In this document: in pieces, positions 55,906-64,000 of the stretch
Numbering within the stretch: position 1 is the stretch's first letter
Layout: the number at the start of each line of letters is the position of its first letter
Source: Agarivorans albus
GTDB taxonomy: Bacteria > Pseudomonadota > Gammaproteobacteria > Enterobacterales > Celerinatantimonadaceae
Direction of reading: 5' to 3'
Length of the DNA: 64,000 bases
NCBI RefSeq assembly: GCF_019670105.1
Contig: NZ_AP023032.1
Location: 3,156,972-3,220,971 of the forward strand
Program-made: the position numbers and the translations under genes
The notes under the pieces: model-generated
The model's input: only the letters and a program-made list of their open reading frames with translations
The model's database searches: none
What the model was told of the DNA's origin: nothing

Positions 55906-56738
55906 TATTCTGCCTCTTCGATATTGTCCTGCAACCATGCCATAGGGTCAGGATAGGTAAATTGAAAATTTAGGCTGGCTTTAAGTTTGTTATTGGCAAT
56001 AACCTTGTTACTTGCTGTTCCATCAACAAAGTTGGGAGCCGCTAAGCCTAACTGCTCTGCTGCTAGTTGGTAGAAAGTTTGCTTAGTGGGATGAAGATCT
56101 GCGCTGGCATTAAAGGTCTCTCCCCAACAATCGCGCTTAATGATTTGGCTGATGATCTTAATACAATCACTGCGATGGATAATATTAATTGGGCTACTCG
56201 GGCCACTCACCGTTTTACCCGAGAGAAAACGTCCTGGTTTACGTTGCCCGCCCACCAAACCTGAAAAACGCAATATCGAAGCATCAAAATAAGCATCATT
56301 GATTAGCTCATCTTCAATCTGCTTTAAAGCTTTGCCGGAGGTTGTCTCTGGTAGCCGTGGGCTGGATTCATCCACCACGCCCTGCATCGGGCCGTATACA
56401 GAAGTAGAGGAAACAAACAGCACCTTCTTCAACCCTTGCCGTTTGGCTGCAGCGAGCAAATTTGATATTTGTGCAATATGAAATTCAGCAGTGTTGGTTT
56501 TACGCCCAGGTGGAATATTGATGATCAGCAAATCACTATTCAGTAAAGCGTCAATGTTGTCTGAATCAAGCTGCGGGTTTAGTTCTAGGCGGTAAGCTTC
56601 TATGCCTGCGGCACTAAGCTCTGCCAGCTCTTCATTGTGTCGCTTAGAGCCAAGCACATGATAGCCTTGCCCTAGCAATGACTTTGCCAACGGCATCCCT
56701 AACCAACCACAACCTACAATACTAATTCGCTTAATCAC
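55905..56738 (-). CDS. YeeZ-like NAD-dependent epimerase/dehydratase family protein
   Basis: An extended-SDR-type protein of 277 residues with the nucleotide-binding GCGWLG motif at the start (RISIVGCGWLGMPLAKSL), LFVSSTSVYGP in the middle and LRFSGLVGGQRKPG further on. It lacks a clear YxxxK active site at the usual place, as in the YeeZ group, so enzymatic activity is uncertain. It is first gene of a leftward unit with ltaE (overlapping TAATG) and cinA. Confidence 0.85.
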   Translation of the reverse strand: MIKRISIVGCGWLGMPLAKSLLGQGYHVLGSKRHNEELAELSAAGIEAYRLELNPQLDSDNIDALLNSDLLIINIPPGRKTNTAEFHIAQISNLLAAAKRQGLKKVLFVSSTSVYGPMQGVVDESSPRLPETTSGKALKQIEDELINDAYFDASILRFSGLVGGQRKPGRFLSGKTVSGPSSPINIIHRSDCIKIISQIIKRDCWGETFNASADLHPTKQTFYQLAAEQLGLAAPNFVDGTASNKVIANNKLKASLNFQFTYPDPMAWLQDNIEEAE

Positions 56739-56944
56739 TGCGCTTCCTTCTGTGCCTTAGGTTTGCATAGTATACCTATCTAGCTATGTAGCTGATCACT
56801 ATTAAAAATAAAAATATGGCTGCGAGCCAATTGGCTATAAAAACGGGAGAGTTCAGCATTAATTGTTTGCATCTTCGAAAAGAGGGAGCATTCAATAACG
56901 GCTTTTATGGAAGGGTTGAAAAACCAGCTTCGCCAAAACGCAGG
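56739..56944. other. Noncoding stretch upstream of the YeeZ-like gene
   Basis: AT-rich upstream region of the leftward gene, without a supported reading frame. A 66-codon frame (56816-57016) runs straight through the terminator-like hairpin that follows and has no ribosome binding site, so I do not call it. Confidence 0.5.
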
Positions 56945-57140
56945 CAAAAAAAACGACCTAATAAATTAGGTCGTAACAGCAAGTTTTTAGAATTGTTGAT
57001 ACCTAGAAAAGGCTAAGTAATTCAAACAACCCTATACAGCGGGAAAGTTTCAATTAAGTCATCTCAAACTCAATCTTCAAATGCGGCTAACAGTTGCACT
57101 CGATGTGAAAACGATACCAGAAAACCTTTTCAAGACAAGT
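56945..57140 (-). ncRNA. Candidate small RNA ending in a perfect terminator
   Basis: On the minus strand a perfect 10-bp hairpin ACGACCTAAT-TT-ATTAGGTCGT is followed by eight U (56945-56974), with no coding gene directly before it. The GalR-like gene already has its own terminator at 57147. The 170 bases between could therefore be an independent small RNA, with TTGAAG-N17-TTAATT as a possible promoter near 57055. Alternatively it is only a back-up terminator. Confidence 0.35.
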
Positions 57141-57146
57141 CATAAA

Positions 57147-57172
57147 AAAGGCTGCAAGCAGCCTTAATTATT
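57147..57172 (-). terminator. Terminator of the GalR-like gene
   Basis: Minus-strand AAGGCTGC-TT-GCAGCCTT followed by TTTTATG, 16 bases past the stop codon. Confidence 0.85.
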
Positions 57173-57187
57173 ATTTTTTGAATTGGA

Positions 57188-58207
57188 TCACGATTTATCG
57201 CTAGCGGAGTCGCGAACGATCAATTCTGGATGGAATTTTAGATCCATAACATTTGGTCCCATTTCGTCATCTTTCGACTCCAAAATGTCAATCGCCAACT
57301 GAGCAGCACGTTTGCCCATGTCTTCAATTGGGTAACGAACCGTGGTTAGTTTAGGGTGAACAAAACGCGCGTAGTGGTTGTCATCGTAACCCACTACAGA
57401 GATTTGCCCTGGAATATCATAACCTTTGTCACGCAGTGCTGATAATGCACCTGCCACCATAGAGTCGTTGTAACCCACAATGGCGCTAAACTCTACGCCG
57501 CGCTCTAGCAACTTATCAACAGCTTGACTGCCACCCACTTCGTCGGGATAAGCACGCGCAATTAATTGCTCATTAAGCGGACCAGAGCTCTCTTCCATTG
57601 CTTGACGATAGCCAGATAAACGCTCTACACCATCAGCAAATGACAAGTCATCCGTGGTGATAAACGCAATATCTTTATGGCCTTTTTCTAACAAGAATGA
57701 CGTGGCTTTATAACAGCCTTCATGGTTGTCTAAATACACACAACGGTTTTCAAAACCAGGCACCAAACGGTTAATGAAAATAAATGGCGTATCACAATCC
57801 GCTACTTCGCGTAACTCTTCATCACTTAATGCCATTGAGTGAACAATTACTGCATCACATTGGCGTTGCAATAAAATATCGATGGCATGGCGTTCTTTTT
57901 CTGCACTATGGTGACCAGACATCACAATAGTGTATTTATCAGACTCATCAACAACTTCTTCAATGCCTTTCATCATTTGCACGAAGAATGGACCACCACC
58001 TAAATCACCAACAATCAAGCCAATGCAATCTGAGCGTTTGCTCACTAAAGCCTGGGCAAAGCTGTTAGGGCGATAATGCAGCTCTTCCATCGCTCTGAGT
58101 ACGGCCTCTCGTTTCTCCGGGGCAACCTGGGCAGTATTGTTAATAACACGGGATACTGTCGAAATAGATACATTCGCCAACTGAGAAACGTCTTTAATTG
58201 TGGCCAA
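57188..58207 (-). CDS. LacI-family repressor, GalR/GalS-like
   Basis: A 339-residue sugar-responsive repressor. The N-terminal helix-turn-helix and hinge (MATIKDVSQLANVSISTVSRVINNTAQVAPEKREAVLRAMEELHYRPNSFAQAL) and a periplasmic-binding-like core are clear. Segments such as HSAEKERHAIDILLQRQCDAVIVHSMALSDEEL and ISVVGYDDNHYARFVHPKLTTVRYPIEDMGKRAAQLA are close to E. coli GalR/GalS. That suggests galactose or a related sugar. No sugar operon is next to it, so the targets are elsewhere. It is divergent from pdxH. A 7-bp inverted repeat TATCAAG/CTTGATA (58272-58296) lies in the shared promoter region. Confidence 0.87.
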   Translation of the reverse strand: MATIKDVSQLANVSISTVSRVINNTAQVAPEKREAVLRAMEELHYRPNSFAQALVSKRSDCIGLIVGDLGGGPFFVQMMKGIEEVVDESDKYTIVMSGHHSAEKERHAIDILLQRQCDAVIVHSMALSDEELREVADCDTPFIFINRLVPGFENRCVYLDNHEGCYKATSFLLEKGHKDIAFITTDDLSFADGVERLSGYRQAMEESSGPLNEQLIARAYPDEVGGSQAVDKLLERGVEFSAIVGYNDSMVAGALSALRDKGYDIPGQISVVGYDDNHYARFVHPKLTTVRYPIEDMGKRAAQLAIDILESKDDEMGPNVMDLKFHPELIVRDSASDKS

Positions 58208-58403
58208 ATTACTTACCCTCTTTTCGTCTGCTAAGCAGAATTAAACCTGAAACTCGAACAAGGCAAAACTATATCAAGCCAAAGCAAAACTTGATAGTGA
58301 AACCGTGCTACAGAGTGTAAACTATGATCTTTAGTCAGTTATGCTATTTTCACCCTTTTATGCAAATTTTGTTTGTTGCATCAATTAATTAAGCAAATCA
58401 ATT

Positions 58404-59057
58404 ATGTCACTCTTAAGTAAAATACGCTGCGCGCTAACCTTAGGCCAAGGGGTGCTGCTTTCCCCACCAGAACCAAAAGGAAATGAAGATCCTTTTGAGC
58501 TATTTGGCGATTGGTTTAAACAAGCAGAGAAGTCGGGCATTGTATTGCCTGAATCTATGACCATTTCTTCGGTAGGTCCCGATGGCCGCCCTTCAGCCAG
58601 AGTAGTGTTACTCAAAGATTTTAACGAGCAGGGCTTTGTTTTTTATACTAATTATGGCAGTAGAAAAGGCCAAGAGTTAGAAAACCACCCGCTTGCTTGC
58701 CTTACTTTTCATTGGAATATCTTACAGCGTCAAGTACGAATAGAAGGCCGCGTGGAACGCGTTAGCCCTAAAGAGTCAGAAGAATACTTTCATAGCCGTG
58801 GCCGAGGCAGTCAAATTGGTGCCTGGGCGAGCCATCAAAGCCAAGTTATTGCAAACCGCGAAGTGTTAGAGCAACAAGTAACACAATACAAACAGCAGTT
58901 TGCTGACAAAACGGTGCCATTACCCGAGTTTTGGGGTGGTTATCGAGTGATCCCCGACACGATCGAGTTCTGGCAAGGAAAAGCCGACCGCCTACACGAT
59001 CGCTTTCGCTATACCAGTGATGCCAAAGGCTGGAAGATAGACCGCCTTAGCCCTTAG
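58404..59057 (+). CDS. pdxH: Pyridoxamine 5'-phosphate oxidase
   Basis: FMN-dependent enzyme that makes pyridoxal phosphate from pyridoxine or pyridoxamine phosphate. The 217-residue protein carries RVVLLKDFNEQGFVFYTNYGSRKGQELE, SRGRGSQIGAWAS and the C-terminal signature FWQGKADRLHDRFRY...WKIDRLSP. It is a single gene. Its last 11 bases overlap the end of the convergent slt gene. Confidence 0.95.
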   Translation: MSLLSKIRCALTLGQGVLLSPPEPKGNEDPFELFGDWFKQAEKSGIVLPESMTISSVGPDGRPSARVVLLKDFNEQGFVFYTNYGSRKGQELENHPLACLTFHWNILQRQVRIEGRVERVSPKESEEYFHSRGRGSQIGAWASHQSQVIANREVLEQQVTQYKQQFADKTVPLPEFWGGYRVIPDTIEFWQGKADRLHDRFRYTSDAKGWKIDRLSP

Positions 59058-60987
59058 ATTTTCCGTATTGGTAGCCCAGTTCATTTGGCGTAAGAAACGG
59101 CGTAAGTTGCTGCTTGCGCCGATATTGGTATACCACCTGATAAGCCAGCACACTTTGTACGTAGTGGCGGGTTTCTTTGAATGGAATAGATTCAACCCAT
59201 ACGTCGGCTGGCACATCGCCACGCTCCTTCAACCAGCGGTTTACCCGGTGTGGCCCAGCGTTGTAGGCTGCAGCGGCAAGAATTCGATTACCTTGATAGC
59301 GATTAAGTAAACCATCAAAGTAAGCACTGCCTAAGCGTATATTATCTTCGGGTTCGAACAATTGGCTTCGCGAGCGATAACGGAAACCGATTTTTCGTGC
59401 GGTTTCTTTGGCTGTGGCTGGCATTAGCTGCATTAAACCGCGCGCCCCTACCGAGCTTTGAGCCAATGGGTACATGGCACTCTCTTGACGAGCTACCGCA
59501 TAAAGCAGGCTTGCCTCAACCTGTCGTTTATTAGCAAAGTACTCAAACTCTTTAGCAAAGCTTAGCGGAAAACGCATTTCCAACTGATCCCACTGCTTTG
59601 CAACAATAGAGGCTTGAACCGCTAGGTCTTGCCAATCGTTATTAAGTGCTAATACGCCTAAATCCAATTGCCGCAATAAACTTGAGCGGCGCAACAAGGT
59701 ATCCCACTCGGTTCGGGCAGAGTAATACTCGCCTAAGGCAAGTAGTTCAGTGACTTTAAGCACCACGGGATGTTGGTTAAGCTGCTTCAGAGTATCGTCG
59801 CTAGTGATATGACGCTGCTCTCCCAGTTGATAAGGTTGCTGTAAAAACTGCGCAGATAGAAAGCCATGATAGCTTCTTTCTTTAGCCAGCATCTCTAAGG
59901 TAGGTTGCGCGCGTTCTTTCTGCCCTAAAGCCACTAATGAACGAGCTTGCCAGTAGGTCCAGCGTTCTTGTTTTTGCTTTGCTTCAGGAAGGCGGGCAAT
60001 CCACAAGCCAATTTGGTCCCATTGCTGCTCTGCTATAGCTAGGCGAATTCGACGCTCAATTGTCGCTGTATCAGGATTAAGGCGTAACTGCCGATCTGAC
60101 CATTTCAATAGCTCTGGGCTTTTGTCACTAATCACTTTGCGGATCAGATAGCGCTCAACATTAAGGTATAAGGCGTCTGATTTGGCCAGTACTTTCGACC
60201 AACGCTCAATATGCTCAACGGCTGACTCTAAGTCTGAGCGAGCTAGACGCTTAATTGCTAGTAAAGCGACTTCTTGATGGCGGCTAGATTGGTTTAATTT
60301 TAACTTACCGGAACTTAACACCGCCATAGGCTTAACATAAGCATCCGCTAATAACTTGGCATCAGCTTTTTTAGAATCAGATAAGGACTTAGCAACATAT
60401 TTCATTAAACCAGGCTTACTGGCTTGAAAACTCAACAGCATTCGTTGCCAACGTAGTTGGTCGCTAATATTTCCAGCTTTCTGCCAGCTGTCAAATAAGG
60501 GGTCACAGGCTTTGGGGCGAGAACGCCCATGTACCCATAGTTTCTCGGCACCTTGCCAAGCTTGACTAGCATCGCCCACTTTAAGTTGAGCGAAATAATG
60601 GTGGCACTGCAAATCAATACTATTGGGTAGCTTTGGATAAAACTCCAGGTAACTTTGCCACTGTTTACGCCTCGCTAATTCCAACAAAAAGCGGCGCTGC
60701 AGAGCATTGCTTAAGTAAGACTGAGGATTGTCTAAAATAAACTGTTCTACTTGCTGACGCGAAGCGTTACGCAACTGACCACGCAACTGGTAGTACTGCA
60801 AGTGGTCCACCAAGGGGTAAGCGCCAAGCTTTTCGATAGACTTTTCTGCCTGCGCCCATTTATCGGCACGTTGCAGTTTTCTTATATCTTTATAAGACTG
60901 CTGTTGGGGGCTTAACTCTGCAGCATGAGCCATGCCCAAGCTGCCACACACCAAACAAACCAGTACTCGCCAAAACCGCTTGAGCAT
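59047..60987 (-). CDS. slt: Soluble lytic murein transglycosylase
   Basis: Periplasmic family 1 lytic transglycosylase of the Slt70 type. It has a signal peptide (residues 1-22), a long superhelical U-domain of paired helices (about 25-460), and a C-terminal lysozyme-like catalytic domain. The catalytic Glu502 is in ARQESAMYPLAQSSVGARGLMQLMP, with AYNAGPHRVNRW further on. Length is 646 residues, like E. coli. It converges on pdxH with an 11-base overlap. Confidence 0.94.
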   Translation of the reverse strand: MLKRFWRVLVCLVCGSLGMAHAAELSPQQQSYKDIRKLQRADKWAQAEKSIEKLGAYPLVDHLQYYQLRGQLRNASRQQVEQFILDNPQSYLSNALQRRFLLELARRKQWQSYLEFYPKLPNSIDLQCHHYFAQLKVGDASQAWQGAEKLWVHGRSRPKACDPLFDSWQKAGNISDQLRWQRMLLSFQASKPGLMKYVAKSLSDSKKADAKLLADAYVKPMAVLSSGKLKLNQSSRHQEVALLAIKRLARSDLESAVEHIERWSKVLAKSDALYLNVERYLIRKVISDKSPELLKWSDRQLRLNPDTATIERRIRLAIAEQQWDQIGLWIARLPEAKQKQERWTYWQARSLVALGQKERAQPTLEMLAKERSYHGFLSAQFLQQPYQLGEQRHITSDDTLKQLNQHPVVLKVTELLALGEYYSARTEWDTLLRRSSLLRQLDLGVLALNNDWQDLAVQASIVAKQWDQLEMRFPLSFAKEFEYFANKRQVEASLLYAVARQESAMYPLAQSSVGARGLMQLMPATAKETARKIGFRYRSRSQLFEPEDNIRLGSAYFDGLLNRYQGNRILAAAAYNAGPHRVNRWLKERGDVPADVWVESIPFKETRHYVQSVLAYQVVYQYRRKQQLTPFLTPNELGYQYGKSKG

Positions 60988-61023
60988 TACTAGTGGCGCC
61001 CTATTAAAAGAAACTACTGATAT

Positions 61024-62595
61024 TTAGATTAACGCAGCATTGATTAATCGGCGAGTATAATCTTGCTTTGCATCAGAAAAAATTTGCTCGGTTTCGCCCT
61101 GCTCAACCAACTGGCCGTGTTGCATCACCATCACCCGATGACACAAGGCGCGAATAACCGCTAAATCGTGGCTAATGAACAGATAGCTAAGGTTATATTT
61201 TACTTGAAGTTTTTTAAGTAACTCCAATAACTGCTTTTGTACGGTACTGTCTAAAGCTGAAGTAGGCTCATCTAAAATGAGCACTTCAGGCTTCAATACC
61301 AATGCTCGCGCTAATGAGATCCGCTGACGCTGCCCGCCTGAGAATTCGTGTGGATAACGATGCATAGTTTCGGGCTCTAGGCCAACATCTTGCAAAGCTT
61401 CAGAAACGCGTTGCTTAAGCTGCTGCTCGTTAAGCGAAAAGTGCAAACTTAAGCCTTCGCCAATAATCTGTAGCACCGACATACGAGGGCTTAAACTGGA
61501 GAAGGGATCTTGAAATACAATTTGCATAAAACGACGCAACGGCCGCATCTGTTTTACACCATAGTCATGAATAAACTCACGCTTAAAAGCAATTTCACCT
61601 TCGCTATCAATTAGCCTTAGTACCGCTTGGGCCAAGGTACTCTTACCTGAGCCACTTTCACCTACAATCCCCAGTGTTTCACCACGTTTTAGATGAAAGT
61701 CGATGCTGTTAACTGCTTTTATATGATCAACCGTACGCTGCAAAAAGCCACGCTTAATCGGAAACCATACTTTTAGCTTACTAGCTTCAAGTAACAGCTC
61801 TTGTTTAGCTGCTGGAAGTTGCTCACGCACGGGCTCAGAATCTAACAATACCTTTGTATAAGCATGTTGCGGAGCGGCAAATAGTTGCTGGCAAGCGTTT
61901 AACTCTACCAACTCACCGGCCTTCATTACCGCGACTCGGTCGGCATAGTTACGCACAACATTTAAATCGTGAGTAATAAGCAAAATTGCCATGCCTAGCT
62001 TTTGTTGTAACTCTTTCAAAAGCTCCAAAATCTGCAATTGAATTGTGACATCCAAGGCTGTGGTCGGCTCGTCGGCAATTAGTAGTTTTGGCTCAGTGGC
62101 TAAGGCCATAGCAATCATCACCCGTTGCCTTTGCCCACCAGAAAGCTCATGAGGAAAGCTGTTTAAACGTTTTTCTGGCTCTAAAATGCCCACCAGGTTC
62201 AATAACTCTAACACCCTTTCGCGTGCCTGTTGTTTATGCATGCCTCGGTGTACACACAATACTTCGCTTATTTGTTTTTCAACACTATGAAGAGGATTAA
62301 GCGAGGTAAGAGGCTCTTGGAATATCATTGCGATTTGGTCGCCACGTAAGGCCTGCAGCAGTTTTTTAGGTTGGTTTAGCACCGACTTCTGCTGCAGCAA
62401 AATCTCGCCCTTAACATCGGCTTTATCACCCAGTAAAGACAATACCGACAGCGCAGTCACCGATTTCCCGGAACCACTCTCCCCCACCAAGGCCAAGATC
62501 TCACCAGCATAGACATCAAAACTAACTTGCTTTACTACCGGCTCTGGCAAACCAAAACAAACAGATAGCTGTTTTACTTCTAATAACTTGTTCAT
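61024..62595 (-). CDS. yejF: Peptide ABC transporter, dual ATP-binding protein YejF
   Basis: ATPase of the YejABEF oligopeptide importer (microcin C uptake in E. coli). The 523-residue protein has two complete ABC domains in one chain. Each has Walker A GESGSGKS (about residues 36 and 315), the signature motifs ELSGGQRQR and EFSGGQRQR, and Walker B LLIADEP and LILDEP. It is read leftward directly after yejE (10 bases between). Confidence 0.94.
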   Translation of the reverse strand: MNKLLEVKQLSVCFGLPEPVVKQVSFDVYAGEILALVGESGSGKSVTALSVLSLLGDKADVKGEILLQQKSVLNQPKKLLQALRGDQIAMIFQEPLTSLNPLHSVEKQISEVLCVHRGMHKQQARERVLELLNLVGILEPEKRLNSFPHELSGGQRQRVMIAMALATEPKLLIADEPTTALDVTIQLQILELLKELQQKLGMAILLITHDLNVVRNYADRVAVMKAGELVELNACQQLFAAPQHAYTKVLLDSEPVREQLPAAKQELLLEASKLKVWFPIKRGFLQRTVDHIKAVNSIDFHLKRGETLGIVGESGSGKSTLAQAVLRLIDSEGEIAFKREFIHDYGVKQMRPLRRFMQIVFQDPFSSLSPRMSVLQIIGEGLSLHFSLNEQQLKQRVSEALQDVGLEPETMHRYPHEFSGGQRQRISLARALVLKPEVLILDEPTSALDSTVQKQLLELLKKLQVKYNLSYLFISHDLAVIRALCHRVMVMQHGQLVEQGETEQIFSDAKQDYTRRLINAALI

Positions 62596-62605
62596 TGTCA
62601 GCTAC

Positions 62606-63658
62606 CTACACTCGTTTTCTAGGGTCGAAAGCATCTCGGGCTGCTTCACCAATAAATACCAACAACACTAAGATAATCGACATGGAAAAGAATGCAGTTA
62701 TCCCTAACCAAGGCGCTTGCAGATTGTTCTTTCCTTGCGCCACCATTTCACCTAACGAAGGCGAGCCCGGCGGTAAACCAAAGCCGAGATAATCCAAACC
62801 AGTTAGCGCGGTAAGCCCACCAATAAAGATAAACGGCATAAAGGTTAACGTAGCAATCATCGCATTGGGCAGTATATGTCGTGCCATTATCGCTCTGTCG
62901 CCTACCCCTAAGGCACGAGCCGCTTTTACATACTCTAAATTACGGCCTCGCAAAAACTCGGCACGTACTACATCAACCAAACTCATCCAACTGAATAGCA
63001 GCAAAATGCCGAGTAGCCACCAAAAGTTTGGCTGTACCAAACTGGATAAAATAATTAGCAAAAACATTTGCGGCATGCCCGACCAAATCTCAATGAAGCG
63101 CTGACCAAACAAATCCACACGTCCGCCAAAGTAGCCTTGCATAGCACCTACCGCTACACCAATCACCGAACTGCTAATCGCCAGAACTAAAGCAAACAAT
63201 ACCGACAAACGAAAACCATATAATAAGCGCGAGAAAACATCTCGGCCTTGGTCATCGGTACCTAACCAGTTAACACCAGTAGGCGGAGAAGGCGATGGCA
63301 CATTAAGATTGTAATTTATGGTTCCGTAAGAAAAACGCACCGGTGGCCACAGCATCCACCCACCTTGCTCTGTAATCAGGTCTTGAATGTAGGGGTCCGA
63401 ATAATCAGCCGCTAAATCGAAGTCTCCCCCAAAATCTAGCTCAGTGTATTCACTCACTACCGGCATCATCCATTGCTGCTGGTAGCGAATTAACACGGGT
63501 TTATCATTAGCAATAAATTCAGCAAATAAGCTAGTGAAAAACAGCAGAATAAATAGCCAAAAACTCCAGTAGCCACGACGATTAGCTTTAAACTGCAACC
63601 AACGACGCTGATTGAGTGGACTGGCTTTAGCGCGCTTCCATTGAGCGACAACTCCCAT
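62606..63658 (-). CDS. yejE: Peptide ABC transporter permease YejE
   Basis: Inner-membrane permease of the same importer. ATG 63658 follows GGAGG at seven bases; an upstream frame extension overlaps yejB and is not used. The 350-residue protein has an N-terminal helix (RRGYWSFWLFILLFFTSLFAEFIAND), a periplasmic insert, and the permease core with the coupling EAA-like loop YVKAARALGVGDRAIMARHILPNAM. It ends DAFDPRKRV, the family tail. One base separates it from yejB. Confidence 0.94.
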   Translation of the reverse strand: MGVVAQWKRAKASPLNQRRWLQFKANRRGYWSFWLFILLFFTSLFAEFIANDKPVLIRYQQQWMMPVVSEYTELDFGGDFDLAADYSDPYIQDLITEQGGWMLWPPVRFSYGTINYNLNVPSPSPPTGVNWLGTDDQGRDVFSRLLYGFRLSVLFALVLAISSSVIGVAVGAMQGYFGGRVDLFGQRFIEIWSGMPQMFLLIILSSLVQPNFWWLLGILLLFSWMSLVDVVRAEFLRGRNLEYVKAARALGVGDRAIMARHILPNAMIATLTFMPFIFIGGLTALTGLDYLGFGLPPGSPSLGEMVAQGKNNLQAPWLGITAFFSMSIILVLLVFIGEAARDAFDPRKRV

Positions 63659-63659
63659 G

Positions 63660-64000
63660 CTACTGCCTCCCCTCAAAGTTAATTCGAGGGTCAATCATGG
63701 TGTAGGTAATATCACTTATCAGTTTAAGAACTAAACCAATTAACGTTGACATATACAAGGTACCAAACACCACGGGGTAATCACGATTAACCACCGCCTC
63801 AAAGCCCAGTAAACCCAAGCCATCGAGAGAGAAAATAACTTCGATCATAAATGAGCCAGTTAAGAAAATACTGATTAAGGTTGCAGGTAAACTCGAGATA
63901 ACCAGTAACATCGCATTACGAAAAACATGGCCGTAAAGTACCCGATTTTCGGTTAAGCCCTTAGCCCTAGCGGTAAGCACATATTGTTTATTAATCTCAT
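63660..64000 (-). CDS. yejB: Peptide ABC transporter permease YejB (partial)
   Basis: Only the C-terminal part is in the window; it is cut by the right edge. The frame reads [31 protein letters not shown], the conserved EAA-loop of YejB, then membrane helices and the end [14 protein letters not shown]. It is the upstream partner of yejE and yejF in the unit yejB-yejE-yejF. Confidence 0.93.
   Translation of the reverse strand, partial: EINKQYVLTARAKGLTENRVLYGHVFRNAMLLVISSLPATLISIFLTGSFMIEVIFSLDGLGLLGFEAVVNRDYPVVFGTLYMSTLIGLVLKLISDITYTMIDPRINFEGRQ

Noticed and set aside
56816-57016. 66-codon frame between the YeeZ-like and GalR-like genes
   Set aside because: It reads through a perfect terminator hairpin and lacks a ribosome binding site.
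57000-57030. Ten-base match to the RyhB RNA (UUACUUAGCC)
   Set aside because: Too short, without the RyhB core or a Fur box before it.
1-64000. Searched by eye for CRISPR repeats, tRNAs, rRNAs, integrases, transposases and known defence genes
   Set aside because: None seen. The repeats found are short inverted-repeat elements or terminators, and gene order is mostly core.

Overview
The window looks like a chromosomal segment of a marine gammaproteobacterium of the Alteromonadales/Vibrionales neighbourhood. An Agarivorans-like organism is my best guess, and that is a guess from gene content rather than a placement. Grounds are the leuS-lptE-holA-nadD-rsfS-rlmH-mrdA-rodA-mltB-rlpA-dacA-ybeD-lipB-lipA order known from Enterobacteria and Vibrio, an adjacent frsA-crl pair, two PEP-CTERM-type secreted proteins, polysaccharide-degrading enzymes (GH8 and a GH2 mannosidase) and an alkylsulfatase. 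I see no rRNA, tRNA, CRISPR array, transposase or prophage gene. Most of the window is core genome.

Region by region. 1-11261: the cell-wall and lipoate cluster. It covers LPS assembly (lptE), replication (holA), NAD synthesis (nadD), ribosome maturation (rsfS, rlmH), the elongasome (mrdA, rodA), septal and sidewall enzymes (mltB, rlpA, dacA) and protein lipoylation (ybeD, lipB, lipA). 11287-17774: a FadL-type porin, then a minus-strand four-gene unit (alkylsulfatase, lipoprotein, small membrane protein, HlyD-like adaptor). A divergent LysR gene with a palindrome between them faces this unit. 17881-21333: a small Gly-rich secreted protein, a PEP-CTERM protein, a long intergenic stretch with a CRP-like site, and a DUF3360-type permease with a long structured 5' leader. 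21333-34787: a Cache-PAS-DUF294 signalling protein, a GH8 lipoprotein, an AcoR-like sigma-54 activator facing an aldehyde dehydrogenase with a good -24/-12 promoter, an SDR/LysR pair, a beta-mannosidase and a hemerythrin-GGDEF protein. 34997-43072: a SixA-like phosphatase, proBA, crl, frsA, a purine permease, and pepD with a Fur-box-like site in its promoter.

43218-48294: an SPFH membrane protein, an inverted-repeat element that supplies the stop codons of two convergent genes, LexA-controlled dinB, a small peptidoglycan-binding-like secreted protein and a choice-of-anchor-L PEP-CTERM protein. 48295-56738: a MOSC/flavoreductase/ferredoxin fusion with a structured leader, gloA, a PAS-GGDEF protein, a second small inverted-repeat element, msrPQ, cinA, threonine aldolase and a YeeZ-like protein. 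56739-64000: a terminator with no gene of its own (possible small RNA), a GalR/GalS-like repressor, pdxH, slt and the yejBEF peptide ABC importer running off the right edge.

No single obviously new multi-protein system dominates. The best candidates for undescribed biology are: (a) the alkylsulfatase/lipoprotein/membrane protein/HlyD unit, with mutually exclusive hairpins over the second gene's ribosome binding site; (b) the structured leader of the DUF3360 permease; (c) the structured leader of the MOSC fusion; and (d) two inverted-repeat elements lodged exactly at convergent gene ends.
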